A stretch of 64,000 nt of DNA from Pseudomonadota bacterium (GTDB lineage: Bacteria; Pseudomonadota; Gammaproteobacteria; Burkholderiales; Burkholderiaceae_C), in contig JAEWIF010000026.1 in the NCBI GenBank assembly GCA_023387335.1, positions 372,001 to 436,000 on the forward strand, in the 5' to 3' direction. A model generated the notes under the pieces. That model saw nothing but the letters and a program-made list of their open reading frames with translations, made no database searches and was not told the DNA's origin. Both the position numbers and the translations under genes were made by a program. Each line of letters begins with the position of its first letter. Positions within the stretch are counted from its first letter, which is position 1. Shown here in pieces: positions 17,202 to 25,564 of this stretch.

Positions 17202-17969
17202 GTGAGCACCCCTCCCGAACCTTCCGTCGACGCCCTGGATTCCGGCGCCTCCCAGGCCGTGCGCGCCCAGTTGCGCCTGCGCGAGATGATCCTGGCCGGC
17301 GAGCTGCCCGGCGGCGCCCGCATCGCCGAGCTGGCCATCGTCGACAAGCTGGGCGTCTCGCGCACCCCGATCCGCGCCGCCCTCATGCGCCTGGAGCAGG
17401 AGGGCCTGCTGCAGTTCCTGCCCGGCGGCGGCTACGCGGTGCGCACCTTCTCCGAACGCGACGCGGCCGATGCGATCGAGCTGCGCGGCACCGTCGAAGG
17501 CCTGGCCGTGCGGCTGGCCGCCGAGCGCGGCGCGCCGCCCGAGGCGCTGGCGCAGGCGCGCGAGTCGCTCGACGCTATCGACGAACTGCTGGCGCAGCCC
17601 GCGCTCGACGACGAGGCCTTCAGCCGCTACGTGAAGCACAACGGCCGCTTCCACGCACTGCTCAGCGAGATGGCCGGCAGTTCGGTCGTGGCGCGCGAGC
17701 TGGAGCGGGTGGTCAGCCTGCCGTTCGCCTCGCCCTCGGCCTTCGCCGTGGTGCAGGCCAACAGCCCCAAGGCGCGCGACATGCTGGTGGTGGCGCAGGA
17801 CCAGCACCGCCAGGTGCTCGAAGCCATCGAGCAGCGCGAGGGCAGCCGCGCCGAGGCCATCATGCGCGAGCACTCGCGCCTCGCGCAGCGCAACCTGCGC
17901 GAAGCCGTCAGCGGCCACCAGCACGCCGACCGCATGCCCGGCGTGCGGCTCATCCGCAAGCGGGCCTGA
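17202..17969 (+). CDS. vanR: GntR family (FCD) regulator, probable VanR
   Basis: 255 residues. An N-terminal winged helix (about 17-85, with KLGVSRTPIRAALMRLEQEGLL) is typical of GntR, and a C-terminal all-helical FCD effector domain has Asp/His residues (VKHNGRFHALL, DQHRQVLEAIE) that normally bind a metal. GTG at 17202 follows the TGTATACA site; no better start lies between it and the operator. The gene is divergent from vanA-vanB. In Acinetobacter and Caulobacter, GntR-type VanR represses vanAB and is relieved by vanillate, and the same is inferred here. Confidence 0.85.
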   Translation: MSTPPEPSVDALDSGASQAVRAQLRLREMILAGELPGGARIAELAIVDKLGVSRTPIRAALMRLEQEGLLQFLPGGGYAVRTFSERDAADAIELRGTVEGLAVRLAAERGAPPEALAQARESLDAIDELLAQPALDDEAFSRYVKHNGRFHALLSEMAGSSVVARELERVVSLPFASPSAFAVVQANSPKARDMLVVAQDQHRQVLEAIEQREGSRAEAIMREHSRLAQRNLREAVSGHQHADRMPGVRLIRKRA

Positions 17970-17995
17970 GCGCGGGCGCGACGGCGGTGGCGCGG

Positions 17996-18024
17996 CTATG
18001 CTGAATCGGGATAGCTGATAGACC
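17996..18024 (+). promoter_or_regulatory. PmdR-type site upstream of the transport operon
   Basis: The sequence is CTATGC-N10-TAGCTGATAGACC. It shares outer CTAT, inner TAGCTGATAG and exact spacing with the sites at 31129-31157 (pmd operon) and 50408-50436 (pmdC). CTAT and ATAG form the dyad. It lies 98 bp before the start of the binding-protein gene. Confidence 0.6.
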
Positions 18025-18121
18025 GCCGTCCGCCTTGGCCCGCACCAGCGCACCCCAACAGAATCACGGCCGGCGCGCGGCCGCGCGGGCCCGATCCCTT
18101 TCGTCCACCAGGAGACCCTCG

Positions 18122-19294
18122 ATGCAAAAAAGAACCCTGCTCCAGGCCGCCGCGGCTGCCGCGCTGCTGTCCGCCGGCGGCGCCGCGCTCGCCCAGGGCG
18201 CGCCGTTCAAGATCGGCCTGATCCTGCCGATGACCGGCCAGCAGGCCACCACCGGCCGCCAGATCGAGGCCGCCGCGCGCCTGTGGATCGCGCAGAACGG
18301 CGACACCGTGGCCGGCCGCAAGGTCGAACTGATCGTCAAGGACGACACCAGCCTGCCCGACCAGACCCGCCGCCTGGCGCAGGAACTGGTGGTCAACGAC
18401 AAGGTGGACGTGCTGGCCGGCATGGGCATCACGCCTTCGGCCATGGCCGTGGCGCCGATCGCCACCCAGTCCAAGACGCCGCTGGTGGTGATGGCCGCCG
18501 CGACCTCCAGCATCACCCAGGCCTCGCCCTTCATCGTGCGTTCCAGCTTCACGCTGCCGCAGGCCTCGGTCGGCCTGGCCGACTGGGCGCCCAGGAACGG
18601 CATCAAGACGGTCGTCACGCTGGTGAGCGACTACGGCCCCGGCATCGACGCCGAGAAGTACTTCAGCGAGCGCTTCCAGTTCAACGGCGGCAAGGTCTCC
18701 GAGAAGCTGCGCGTGCCGCTGCGCAACCCCGACTTCGCGCCGTTCCTGCAGAAGGTGCGCGACCTCAAGCCCGACGCGCTGTTCGTGTTCGTGCCCTCGG
18801 GCGCCGGCGCCGCGGTGATGAAGCAGTTCGGCGAGCGCGGCATGGACAAGGCCGGCATCAAGCTGATCGGCACCGGCGACGTGACGGACGACGACCAGCT
18901 CAACGACATGGGCGACGTCGCCCTGAACGTGGTGACCTCGCACCACTACTCGGCCGCGCACCCGTCGCCGCTGAACAAGAAGTTCGTCGAGGCCTTCCAG
19001 AAGGCCAACAAGAACCTGCGCCCCAACTTCATGGCCGTCGGCGGCTATGACGGCATGCGAGTGATCTACGAAGCGCTCAAGAAGACCGGCGGCAAGGGCG
19101 GCGGCCAGGCGCTGATCGACGGCATGAAGGGCCAGATCTTCGAAAGCCCGCGCGGCCCGGTGTTCATCGACGCGCAGACCCGCGACATCGTCCAGAACAT
19201 CTACCTGCGCAAGGTGGAGAAGAAGGACGGCCAGCTGTGGAACGTGGAGTTCGACGTCATCAAGGACGTGAAGGACCCGGGCAAGTCCAAGTAA
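18122..19294 (+). CDS. ABC transporter substrate-binding protein, branched-chain amino acid (LivJ) type
   Basis: 390 residues. Signal peptide about 1-24 (KRTLLQAAAAAALLSAGG, cleavage after ALAQ). The mature protein is a Peripla_BP_6 fold: FKIGLILPMTGQQATTGRQ at the N-terminus and YDGMRVIYEALKKTGG near the C-terminus. AGGAG precedes the ATG; starts further upstream would lie in the promoter. In soil betaproteobacteria this type often binds aromatic acids rather than amino acids, and the PmdR-like site upstream favours a lignin-derived aromatic or its ring-cleavage product. First gene of an eight-gene operon. Confidence 0.92.
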   Translation: MQKRTLLQAAAAAALLSAGGAALAQGAPFKIGLILPMTGQQATTGRQIEAAARLWIAQNGDTVAGRKVELIVKDDTSLPDQTRRLAQELVVNDKVDVLAGMGITPSAMAVAPIATQSKTPLVVMAAATSSITQASPFIVRSSFTLPQASVGLADWAPRNGIKTVVTLVSDYGPGIDAEKYFSERFQFNGGKVSEKLRVPLRNPDFAPFLQKVRDLKPDALFVFVPSGAGAAVMKQFGERGMDKAGIKLIGTGDVTDDDQLNDMGDVALNVVTSHHYSAAHPSPLNKKFVEAFQKANKNLRPNFMAVGGYDGMRVIYEALKKTGGKGGGQALIDGMKGQIFESPRGPVFIDAQTRDIVQNIYLRKVEKKDGQLWNVEFDVIKDVKDPGKSK

Positions 19295-19307
19295 GCCGCG
19301 CCGCCCC

Positions 19308-20183
19308 ATGCTCACCATCCTGTTCGACGGCATCGCCTACGGCATGCTGCTGTTCATCCTGGCCCTCGGGCTGGCGGTGACCATGGGGCTGATGAATTTC
19401 ATCAACCTGGCGCACGGCGCCTTCGCCATGGTGGGCGGCTACGTCACGGTGCTGCTGATGCAGCGCGCCGGCGTGCCGTTCCTGCTCTGCCTGCCGGCGG
19501 CGTTCCTCGGCGCGGCGCTGCTGGGCGCCGTGCTGGAGCGCACGCTGTACCGGCCGCTCTATCGCAAGCCGCACCTGGACCAGGTGCTGTTCTCCATCGG
19601 CCTGACCTTCATGGCGGTGGCGAGCGTCGACTGGTTCATGGGCTCCACCCAGCAGTTCATCCAGCTGCCGCAGTGGCTGCGCGGCCGCACCGAGATCGGC
19701 ACCGGCGCCTGGACGCTGGGCATGGGCCACTACCGCCTCTTCATCATCGCCGTGTGCGCGGCGCTCACCGTCGTGCTGCAGTACGTCCTGTCGAACACCC
19801 GCTTCGGCAGCCGCCTGCGCGCCTCGGTGGACGACCAGCGCGTGGCCGCGGGCCTGGGCATCAACGTGAACATGGTGTTCCTGTCCACCTTCGCCTTCGG
19901 CTGCGGGCTGGCGGGCCTGGGCGGCGCGCTCGGGGCCGAGGTGCTGGGCCTCGACCCCACCTTCCCGCTGAAGTTCATGATCTATTTCCTGATCGTGGTG
20001 GCCGTGGGCGGCACGTCCTCGATCACCGGTCCGCTGCTGGCGGCGCTGCTGCTGGGCATCGCCGACGTCGCGGGCAAGTACTACATCCCCAAGATGGGCG
20101 CGTTCATCGTGTACCTGCTGATGATCGCCATCCTGATCTGGCGGCCGCAGGGCCTGTTCGTTCGGCAGGGAGGCAAGGCATGA
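19308..20183 (+). CDS. ABC transporter permease, LivH type
   Basis: 291 residues with about eight hydrophobic segments. FDGIAYGMLLFILALGLA and GLMNFINLAHGAFAM are hallmarks of LivH-family permeases (BPD_transp_2). It forms half of the membrane channel with the following LivM-type protein. It starts 13 bp after the binding-protein gene and its stop overlaps the next ATG (ATGA). Confidence 0.93.
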   Translation: MLTILFDGIAYGMLLFILALGLAVTMGLMNFINLAHGAFAMVGGYVTVLLMQRAGVPFLLCLPAAFLGAALLGAVLERTLYRPLYRKPHLDQVLFSIGLTFMAVASVDWFMGSTQQFIQLPQWLRGRTEIGTGAWTLGMGHYRLFIIAVCAALTVVLQYVLSNTRFGSRLRASVDDQRVAAGLGINVNMVFLSTFAFGCGLAGLGGALGAEVLGLDPTFPLKFMIYFLIVVAVGGTSSITGPLLAALLLGIADVAGKYYIPKMGAFIVYLLMIAILIWRPQGLFVRQGGKA

Positions 20184-21160
20184 GCGACAACAACTCGCGC
20201 GCCCACCTGTCGCTGCTGGACGCCACCCGCTGGCGCGCCTGGGAGCCGCTCCTGTGGCTGGCGGCCTTCGCCGCGCCGCTGGTGCTGTCGCAGTACGCCG
20301 CCATCGTCAACGAGATCGCCATCGTGGCGCTGTTCGCGCTGTCGCTGGACCTGGTGCTCGGCTTCACCGGCATCGTCTCGCTCGGCCACGCGGCCTTCTT
20401 CGGCTTCGGCGCCTACAGCGCGGCGCTGTTCGCCAAGCACGTGATGCCCGATCCGCTGGTCGGCCTGGCCGTGGGCATCGCCACCTCCACGCTGCTGGGC
20501 GCCTTCGCCAGCTTCACCGTCCAGCGCGGCAGCGACCTCACGCGCCTGATGGTGACGCTGGGCGCCGCGCTCATCCTGCTGGAGCTGGCCAACAAGCTCG
20601 ACTGGCTGACCGGCGGCGCCGACGGCCTGCAGGGCGTGGTCATGGGTCCGGTGCTGGGCCAGTTCGAGTTCGACCTGGCCGGCCGCACCGCCGCCTTCTA
20701 TTCGCTCACCGTGCTGCTGGTGCTGTTCGTGGTCGCGCGGCGCCTGGTGCATTCGCCCTTCGGCGCCACGCTCAAGGCGATCCGCGACAACCGCCTGCGC
20801 GCCATGGCCATCGGCATCCCGGTGGGCTCGCGCATCACCGTCGCCTACACCATCGCCGCGGCGCTGGCGGGCGCGGCCGGCGCGCTGCTCGCCCAGACCA
20901 CCGGCTTCGCGTCGCTCGACGTGTTCGAGTTCCACCGCTCGGCCGACGTGATGCTGATCCTGGTCGTCGGCGGCACGGGCTGGCTGTACGGCGGCGTGCT
21001 CGGTGCCATCGTGTTCAAGCTGATGCAGGACTTCCTCTCCGCCATCACGCCGCAGTACTGGACCTTCTGGCTGGGGCTGTTCCTGGTGGTGCTGGTGCTG
21101 GTCGGCCGCGACCGGCTGCTGAAGCCGTGGACCTGGTTCCAGCGGGGGAGCGCGGCATGA
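20180..21160 (+). CDS. ABC transporter permease, LivM type
   Basis: 326 residues, hydrophobic, with the LivM signature LVLGFTGIVSLGHAAFFGFG near residue 60 (written in parts: LGFTGIVSLGHA). The ATG overlaps the preceding stop and its own stop overlaps the next gene's ATG, so translation of the transporter subunits is coupled. No fused ATPase domain is present, unlike some LivM proteins. Confidence 0.93.
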   Translation: MSDNNSRAHLSLLDATRWRAWEPLLWLAAFAAPLVLSQYAAIVNEIAIVALFALSLDLVLGFTGIVSLGHAAFFGFGAYSAALFAKHVMPDPLVGLAVGIATSTLLGAFASFTVQRGSDLTRLMVTLGAALILLELANKLDWLTGGADGLQGVVMGPVLGQFEFDLAGRTAAFYSLTVLLVLFVVARRLVHSPFGATLKAIRDNRLRAMAIGIPVGSRITVAYTIAAALAGAAGALLAQTTGFASLDVFEFHRSADVMLILVVGGTGWLYGGVLGAIVFKLMQDFLSAITPQYWTFWLGLFLVVLVLVGRDRLLKPWTWFQRGSAA

Positions 21161-21936
21161 GCGACGTCGTCCTTTCCTGTCAGGGCCTGGTCAAGAAGTT
21201 CGGCGGCATCACTGCCACCAGCGACGTCACGCTAGACCTGCACCGCGGCGCGCGCCATGCGCTGATCGGGCCCAACGGCGCCGGCAAGACCACGCTGGTC
21301 AACCTGCTCACCGGCGTGCTGGAGCCCACCGCCGGCCGCATCCTGCTGGAAGGGCAGGACATCACGAACCTCGCGCCGCACCTGCGCGTGCGCCGCGGCA
21401 TGGTGCGCACTTTCCAGATCAACCAGCTGTTCGCCTCCATGACGCCGCTGCAGACGCTGGCCCTCGTGGTGTCGCAGCAGCGCGGGCAGGGCGGCCGCTT
21501 CTGGCAGCCGCTCGGCCGCGATCGCGCGGTCGCCCAGCGCGCCGAGCAACTGCTGGAAAGCTTCCGCCTCGCCGAGGTGATGGACGTGCCCACAGAGCAG
21601 CTGGCCTACGGCAAGCGGCGCCTGCTGGAGATCGCCATCGCGCTGGCCTGCGAGCCGCGCGTGCTGCTGCTGGACGAACCGGTCGCGGGCGTTCCCGCCG
21701 GCGAGCGCGAGGAGATCCTGCAGACCGTGGCCGCTCTGCCGGCCGACGTGTCGGTGCTGCTGATCGAACACGACATGGACCTGGTGTTCAGCTTCGCCAG
21801 GCGCATGACGGTGCTGGTGAACGGCGCCGTGCTCACCGAGGGCGACCCGGACGCGATCGCCGCCGACCCGCGCGTGCGCGAGGTGTATCTCGGCCACGGC
21901 GAGACCGCGGGCGAGGAGGAGCCGGCCCATGCCTGA
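21157..21936 (+). CDS. ABC transporter ATP-binding protein, LivG type
   Basis: 259 residues. Walker A GPNGAGKTT (about 38-46), Walker B LLLDEPVAG, and the LivG-specific C-terminal extension ending with VREVYLGHGE. The ABC signature region reads LAYGKRRLLEIA, the usual LivG variant of LSGGQ. It overlaps the following LivF-type gene by 8 bp. Confidence 0.94.
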   Translation: MSDVVLSCQGLVKKFGGITATSDVTLDLHRGARHALIGPNGAGKTTLVNLLTGVLEPTAGRILLEGQDITNLAPHLRVRRGMVRTFQINQLFASMTPLQTLALVVSQQRGQGGRFWQPLGRDRAVAQRAEQLLESFRLAEVMDVPTEQLAYGKRRLLEIAIALACEPRVLLLDEPVAGVPAGEREEILQTVAALPADVSVLLIEHDMDLVFSFARRMTVLVNGAVLTEGDPDAIAADPRVREVYLGHGETAGEEEPAHA

Positions 21937-22633
21937 ACTGCTGAAAGTCGAACGCCTGTCGGCCGGCTACGGCCAGGCCGTGGTGCTGCAGGACGTCTCG
22001 TTCGCGCTGGACGAGGGCGCCACGCTGGCCCTGCTGGGCCGCAACGGCACCGGCAAGACCACGCTGATCAACACGCTGGCCGGCGCCACCCGCCAGCACG
22101 GCGGCACGCTCATGCTGGGCGGCGCGGCGCTGCACAAGCTGGCCTCGCACCAGCGCGCCGCGGCCGGCATCGGCTGGGTGCCGCAGGAGCGCAACATCTT
22201 CAAGTCGCTGACGGTGGACGAGAACCTCACCGCCGTCGCGCGGCCGGGCCGCTGGACGCCCGACGCCGTGTACGCGATGTTCCCGCGCCTGGCCGAGCGC
22301 AAGGGCAACCTGGGCACGCAGCTGTCGGGCGGCGAGCAGCAGATGCTGGCCGTGGGCCGCGCGCTGGTGCTCAACCCGCGCCTGCTGCTGCTGGACGAAC
22401 CGCTGGAGGGCCTGGCGCCGATCATCGTCGAGGAGCTGCTGCGCGCCATCCGCCGCATCACGCGCGACGAAGGCCTGTCGGCCATCATCGTGGAGCAGCA
22501 TCCGCAGGCGATCCTGGCGATCTCCGACCGCGCGGTGGTGCTGGACCGCGGCACCGTGGTGCACAGCGGCACGGCGCGCGAGCTGCGCGCCGATCCGGCG
22601 CTGCTGGACCGGCTGCTCGGCGTGGCGCGCTAA
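21929..22633 (+). CDS. ABC transporter ATP-binding protein, LivF type
   Basis: 234 residues. Walker A GRNGTGKTT near residue 36, ABC signature LSGGEQQMLAVGRAL, Walker B LLLDEPLEG. It pairs with the LivG-type subunit to power uptake. The overlap with the previous gene and the 10-bp gap to the next show that the operon continues. Confidence 0.94.
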   Translation: MPELLKVERLSAGYGQAVVLQDVSFALDEGATLALLGRNGTGKTTLINTLAGATRQHGGTLMLGGAALHKLASHQRAAAGIGWVPQERNIFKSLTVDENLTAVARPGRWTPDAVYAMFPRLAERKGNLGTQLSGGEQQMLAVGRALVLNPRLLLLDEPLEGLAPIIVEELLRAIRRITRDEGLSAIIVEQHPQAILAISDRAVVLDRGTVVHSGTARELRADPALLDRLLGVAR

Positions 22634-22643
22634 GCTCGCGCCG

Positions 22644-23624
22644 ATGTCCTCCCGCCGCCGCTTCCTCCACCAGATCACCGCCGCCGGCGCCCTCGCGCCT
22701 TTCGCGCTGCATGCGCAGCCGGCATTCCCCTCGCGACCGCTGCGCATCGTGGTGCCCAACGCGCCCGGGGGCGCGGCCGACCTGACGGCGCGCAGCGTCG
22801 GGCAGGCGATGTCCGCCGCGCTGGGCCAGCCGGTGGTGATCGAGAACAAGCCGGGCGCGGGCGGCGTCGTGGCCGGCGAAACGGTGGCGCGCGCCGAGCC
22901 CGACGGGCACACGATGCTGCTGGTGTCCAGCGGCACGGCGGTGAGCGCATCTCTCTTCAAGTCGCTGCCCTTCGACACGCTGCGCGACTTCGCGCCGGTG
23001 TCGCTGATGGCGACCTTCGACCTGGTGCTGGTGGCGGCCGAGGGCGGCCGCTTCGGTTCGCTTCAGGAACTGCTGGCGTACGCACGTGCCAATCCCGGCA
23101 AGCTGAACCTGGGCACGCCGCAGGTGGGCACCACGCAGAACCTGGCGGCCGAGCTGTTCAAGGCCACGGCCGGCATCCAGGCGCAGGTCGTCCCGTTCAA
23201 CGGCACGCCGCCGGTGATCACCGCGCTGCGCTCGGGCGAGATCGACGTCGGCCTGGACATCCTCGGGCCGCTGGTCGGGCAGATCCGGTCGAAGGTATTG
23301 CGGCCGCTCGCCGTGCTCGGCCCCAAGCGCGCTCCGCAATTCCCGGAAGTGCCGACGGCGCGCGAGGCGGGCGGTTCGCTGGCCTCGTTCAACGTCGCTT
23401 CGTGGAACGGCCTCGCGGTGCCGGCGCGCACGCCGGCCGCGGCCATCGAACGTCTCAGCCGCGCCGTCAACGACGCCGTGGCGCGGCCCGAAGTGCGCCA
23501 GCGCCTGGCCGACCTGAACCTGGTGGCGCAGGGCAGCACGCCCGCGCAGCTGGGCGAGCACCTGGCCGCGGACGTGCGGCGCTGGAGCGACGTGATCGCC
23601 CGCGCGGGCATCCCCAAGCAGTAA
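22644..23624 (+). CDS. Bug-type tripartite tricarboxylate receptor
   Basis: 326 residues. An RRRFLHQITAAGALA leader (Tat-like double Arg) is followed by a cleavage site after LHAQ, then PLRIVVPNAPGGAADLTAR and VVIENKPGAGGVVAG, the family hallmarks. There is only a 10-bp gap after the ABC ATPase gene, an unusual combination: a Bug receptor normally works with TctAB or alone, not with a Liv-type ABC system. No TctA/TctB is present in the window, so it is either an orphan receptor or an auxiliary ligand scavenger. Confidence 0.92.
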   Translation: MSSRRRFLHQITAAGALAPFALHAQPAFPSRPLRIVVPNAPGGAADLTARSVGQAMSAALGQPVVIENKPGAGGVVAGETVARAEPDGHTMLLVSSGTAVSASLFKSLPFDTLRDFAPVSLMATFDLVLVAAEGGRFGSLQELLAYARANPGKLNLGTPQVGTTQNLAAELFKATAGIQAQVVPFNGTPPVITALRSGEIDVGLDILGPLVGQIRSKVLRPLAVLGPKRAPQFPEVPTAREAGGSLASFNVASWNGLAVPARTPAAAIERLSRAVNDAVARPEVRQRLADLNLVAQGSTPAQLGEHLAADVRRWSDVIARAGIPKQ

Positions 23625-23636
23625 GGAGCGAGTTCC

Positions 23637-24536
23637 ATGCAGCCGCAAAGCATCGGCCTGGTCGGCTACGGCGAGGTCGGCAAGACCTTCGCGGGCGGCC
23701 TGAAGGACAAGCCCGGCGTCACGCAGTCCGGCGCCTGGGACCTGAAGTTCGCGCAGCCCGCCACGCGCGAGGCCGAACTCGCGCATGCGCGCGACGCCGG
23801 CGTGGTGGCGCATGAATCCATGCGGGCGCTGTGCGAAGCGAGCGACCTGGTGATCTCCGCCGTCACGGCCTCGAACACGCTGGCCGTTGCGCAGGAGGCC
23901 GCGCCTTTCCTCAAGCCCGGCACGCTCTTCCTGGACCTCAACTCGGCCTCGCCCGGCACCAAGCAGCAGTGCGCGGCGCTGGTCGAAGCGCGCGGCGCGC
24001 ACTACGTCGAAGCCGGCGTGATGACCTCGGTGCCGCCGTACGGCATCCGCGTGCCCATGCTGCTGGGTGGCGCGAAGGCGGCGGAGCTCGCGCTGGTGCT
24101 GGTGGGCTGGGGCATGGACGCCAAGGCCGTCTCGGAGAGGCTCGGCGTGGCCAGCGCCATCAAGATGTGCCGCAGCGTGATGATCAAGGGCCTGGAAGCG
24201 CTGGTGATCGAGAGCTATGCCACCGCACGCCAGTACGGCGTGGAGGACCACGTGCTGCCCACGCTGACCGAGACCTTCCCGCAGATCGACTGGCACAAGC
24301 AAGGCGCCTGGTTCTTCATGCGCGCGGTGCAGCACGGCCAGCGCCGCGCCGAGGAGATGCGCGAATCGGCCAACACCGTCCGCGAGGCCGGCTTCCCGCC
24401 GATGATGACGACCGCCATCGCCGACAAGCAGCAGTGGGTGGCCGACGCGGCGGCGGCGGGCGTGTTCAAGGACGTCCCGAAGGACGCGCCGTGGCAGGCC
24501 TACGCCGACGCGCTGATCGCCGCGCGCCAGGGCTGA
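23637..24536 (+). CDS. NAD(P)-dependent oxidoreductase, 6-phosphogluconate dehydrogenase-like (DUF1932)
   Basis: 299 residues. A Rossmann domain opens with IGLVGYGEVGKTF (about 6-18), and the C-terminal helical domain is of the DUF1932 type (PF09130). LDLNSASPGTKQ and GAHYVEAGVMTSVPPYG are in the places where beta-hydroxyacid dehydrogenases bind substrate, and K in MIKGLEAL may be the catalytic lysine. A good AAGGAG site precedes the ATG, 12 bp behind the Bug gene. It is likely to oxidise or reduce a hydroxy acid taken up by the operon's transporters; the substrate is unknown. Confidence 0.85.
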   Translation: MQPQSIGLVGYGEVGKTFAGGLKDKPGVTQSGAWDLKFAQPATREAELAHARDAGVVAHESMRALCEASDLVISAVTASNTLAVAQEAAPFLKPGTLFLDLNSASPGTKQQCAALVEARGAHYVEAGVMTSVPPYGIRVPMLLGGAKAAELALVLVGWGMDAKAVSERLGVASAIKMCRSVMIKGLEALVIESYATARQYGVEDHVLPTLTETFPQIDWHKQGAWFFMRAVQHGQRRAEEMRESANTVREAGFPPMMTTAIADKQQWVADAAAAGVFKDVPKDAPWQAYADALIAARQG

Positions 24537-24550
24537 GCCGGTAGTCGCGC

Positions 24551-25516
24551 GTGCTCGGCGTCCTCTCCATCACCGTCCCGATCTACCTCGTGATGGCGGT
24601 GGGCTGGCTGGCCACCCGCGGCGGGCTGTTCGAACGCGCCGAGATGCGCGTGTTCGGCAAGTACGTCATCAACCTCGCGCTGCCGGCGCTGCTGTTCAAC
24701 GCGCTCTCGCAGCGCAGCGTGGCCGAGGTGCTCAATCCGGTGTTCGTCGCGGCCTACGCGGGCGGCTCGCTGCTGGCGATGACCGCGGGCGTGTTCTGGG
24801 CGCGCCGTGTCGCGCACAAGCCGCTGTCGGCGTCGGCCATCGTGGGCATGGGCATGTCGTGCCCGAACAGCGGTTTCATCGGCTTTCCGCTGGTGATGCA
24901 GGTGCTCGGCGGCTCGACCGCGGGCGTCGGTCTCGCGCTGGCGATGGTGGTGGAGAACTTCATCCTGCTGCCCCTGGCGCTGGCCATCGCCGACAGCGAC
25001 CTGGGCGAGGCCGGCACCACCGGCACGCGCGGCGAGCGGCTGCGCGCGGCGCTCAGGCAGTCGGCGCGCGGCATCGTCCGCAATCCGATGATCCATGGCA
25101 TCGCGCTGGGCTTCCTCTTCTCGCTGTTCGGCTGGCGGCTGCCGGAGCCGGTGGCCAAGGCGGTCAACCTGTTCGCCATGTCCACGGCCGCGCTGTCGCT
25201 GATGGTGATCGGCGGATCGCTGGTCGGCATCCGCGCGCGCGGCATGGCCCGCGACGTGGGCACCATCGCCGCCGGCAAGCTGCTGCTGCATCCTTTGGCG
25301 GTGCTGCTGATGGTGGTGCTGCTGCCGCCGATGGACCGCGACCTGCAGACCGCGGTGGTGGTCATGGCCGCGGTGCCGATGCTGGGGATCTATCCGATCC
25401 TGGCCCAGAAGCACGGGCACGACAGCATGGCGGCGGCGGCGCAGCTGGGGACGACGGTGCTGTCGTTCTTCACGTTGACGAGCCTGCTGTGGCTGTTGGC
25501 GCAGATGCCGCGCTGA
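24551..25516 (+). CDS. AEC family transporter (auxin efflux carrier/malonate-malate permease fold)
   Basis: 321 residues, about ten membrane segments. The GTG start is 14 bp after the dehydrogenase stop. Family features are the N-terminal TVPIYLVMAVGWLA segment, MGMSCPNSGFIGFPLV near residue 102 with the conserved Asn-Ser-Gly in a broken helix, and the repeated second half. Bacterial members carry malonate, malate and related carboxylates. It closes the transport operon and may export or import the same class of acid. Confidence 0.88.
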   Translation: MLGVLSITVPIYLVMAVGWLATRGGLFERAEMRVFGKYVINLALPALLFNALSQRSVAEVLNPVFVAAYAGGSLLAMTAGVFWARRVAHKPLSASAIVGMGMSCPNSGFIGFPLVMQVLGGSTAGVGLALAMVVENFILLPLALAIADSDLGEAGTTGTRGERLRAALRQSARGIVRNPMIHGIALGFLFSLFGWRLPEPVAKAVNLFAMSTAALSLMVIGGSLVGIRARGMARDVGTIAAGKLLLHPLAVLLMVVLLPPMDRDLQTAVVVMAAVPMLGIYPILAQKHGHDSMAAAAQLGTTVLSFFTLTSLLWLLAQMPR

Positions 25517-25518
25517 GC

Positions 25519-25545
25519 AAAAAAAAGCGGCCGCTACCGGCCGCT
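25519..25545 (-). terminator. intrinsic terminator for the minus-strand NHL lipoprotein gene
   Basis: AGCGGCC (25526-25532) pairs with GGCCGCT (25539-25545). An eight-base A-run precedes it on the plus strand, which is a T-run after the hairpin when read on the minus strand. No T-run follows on the plus strand, so it serves the gene ending at 25565 better than the AEC gene. Confidence 0.8.
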
Positions 25546-25564
25546 GATCCTGCGCGAAGGACGC

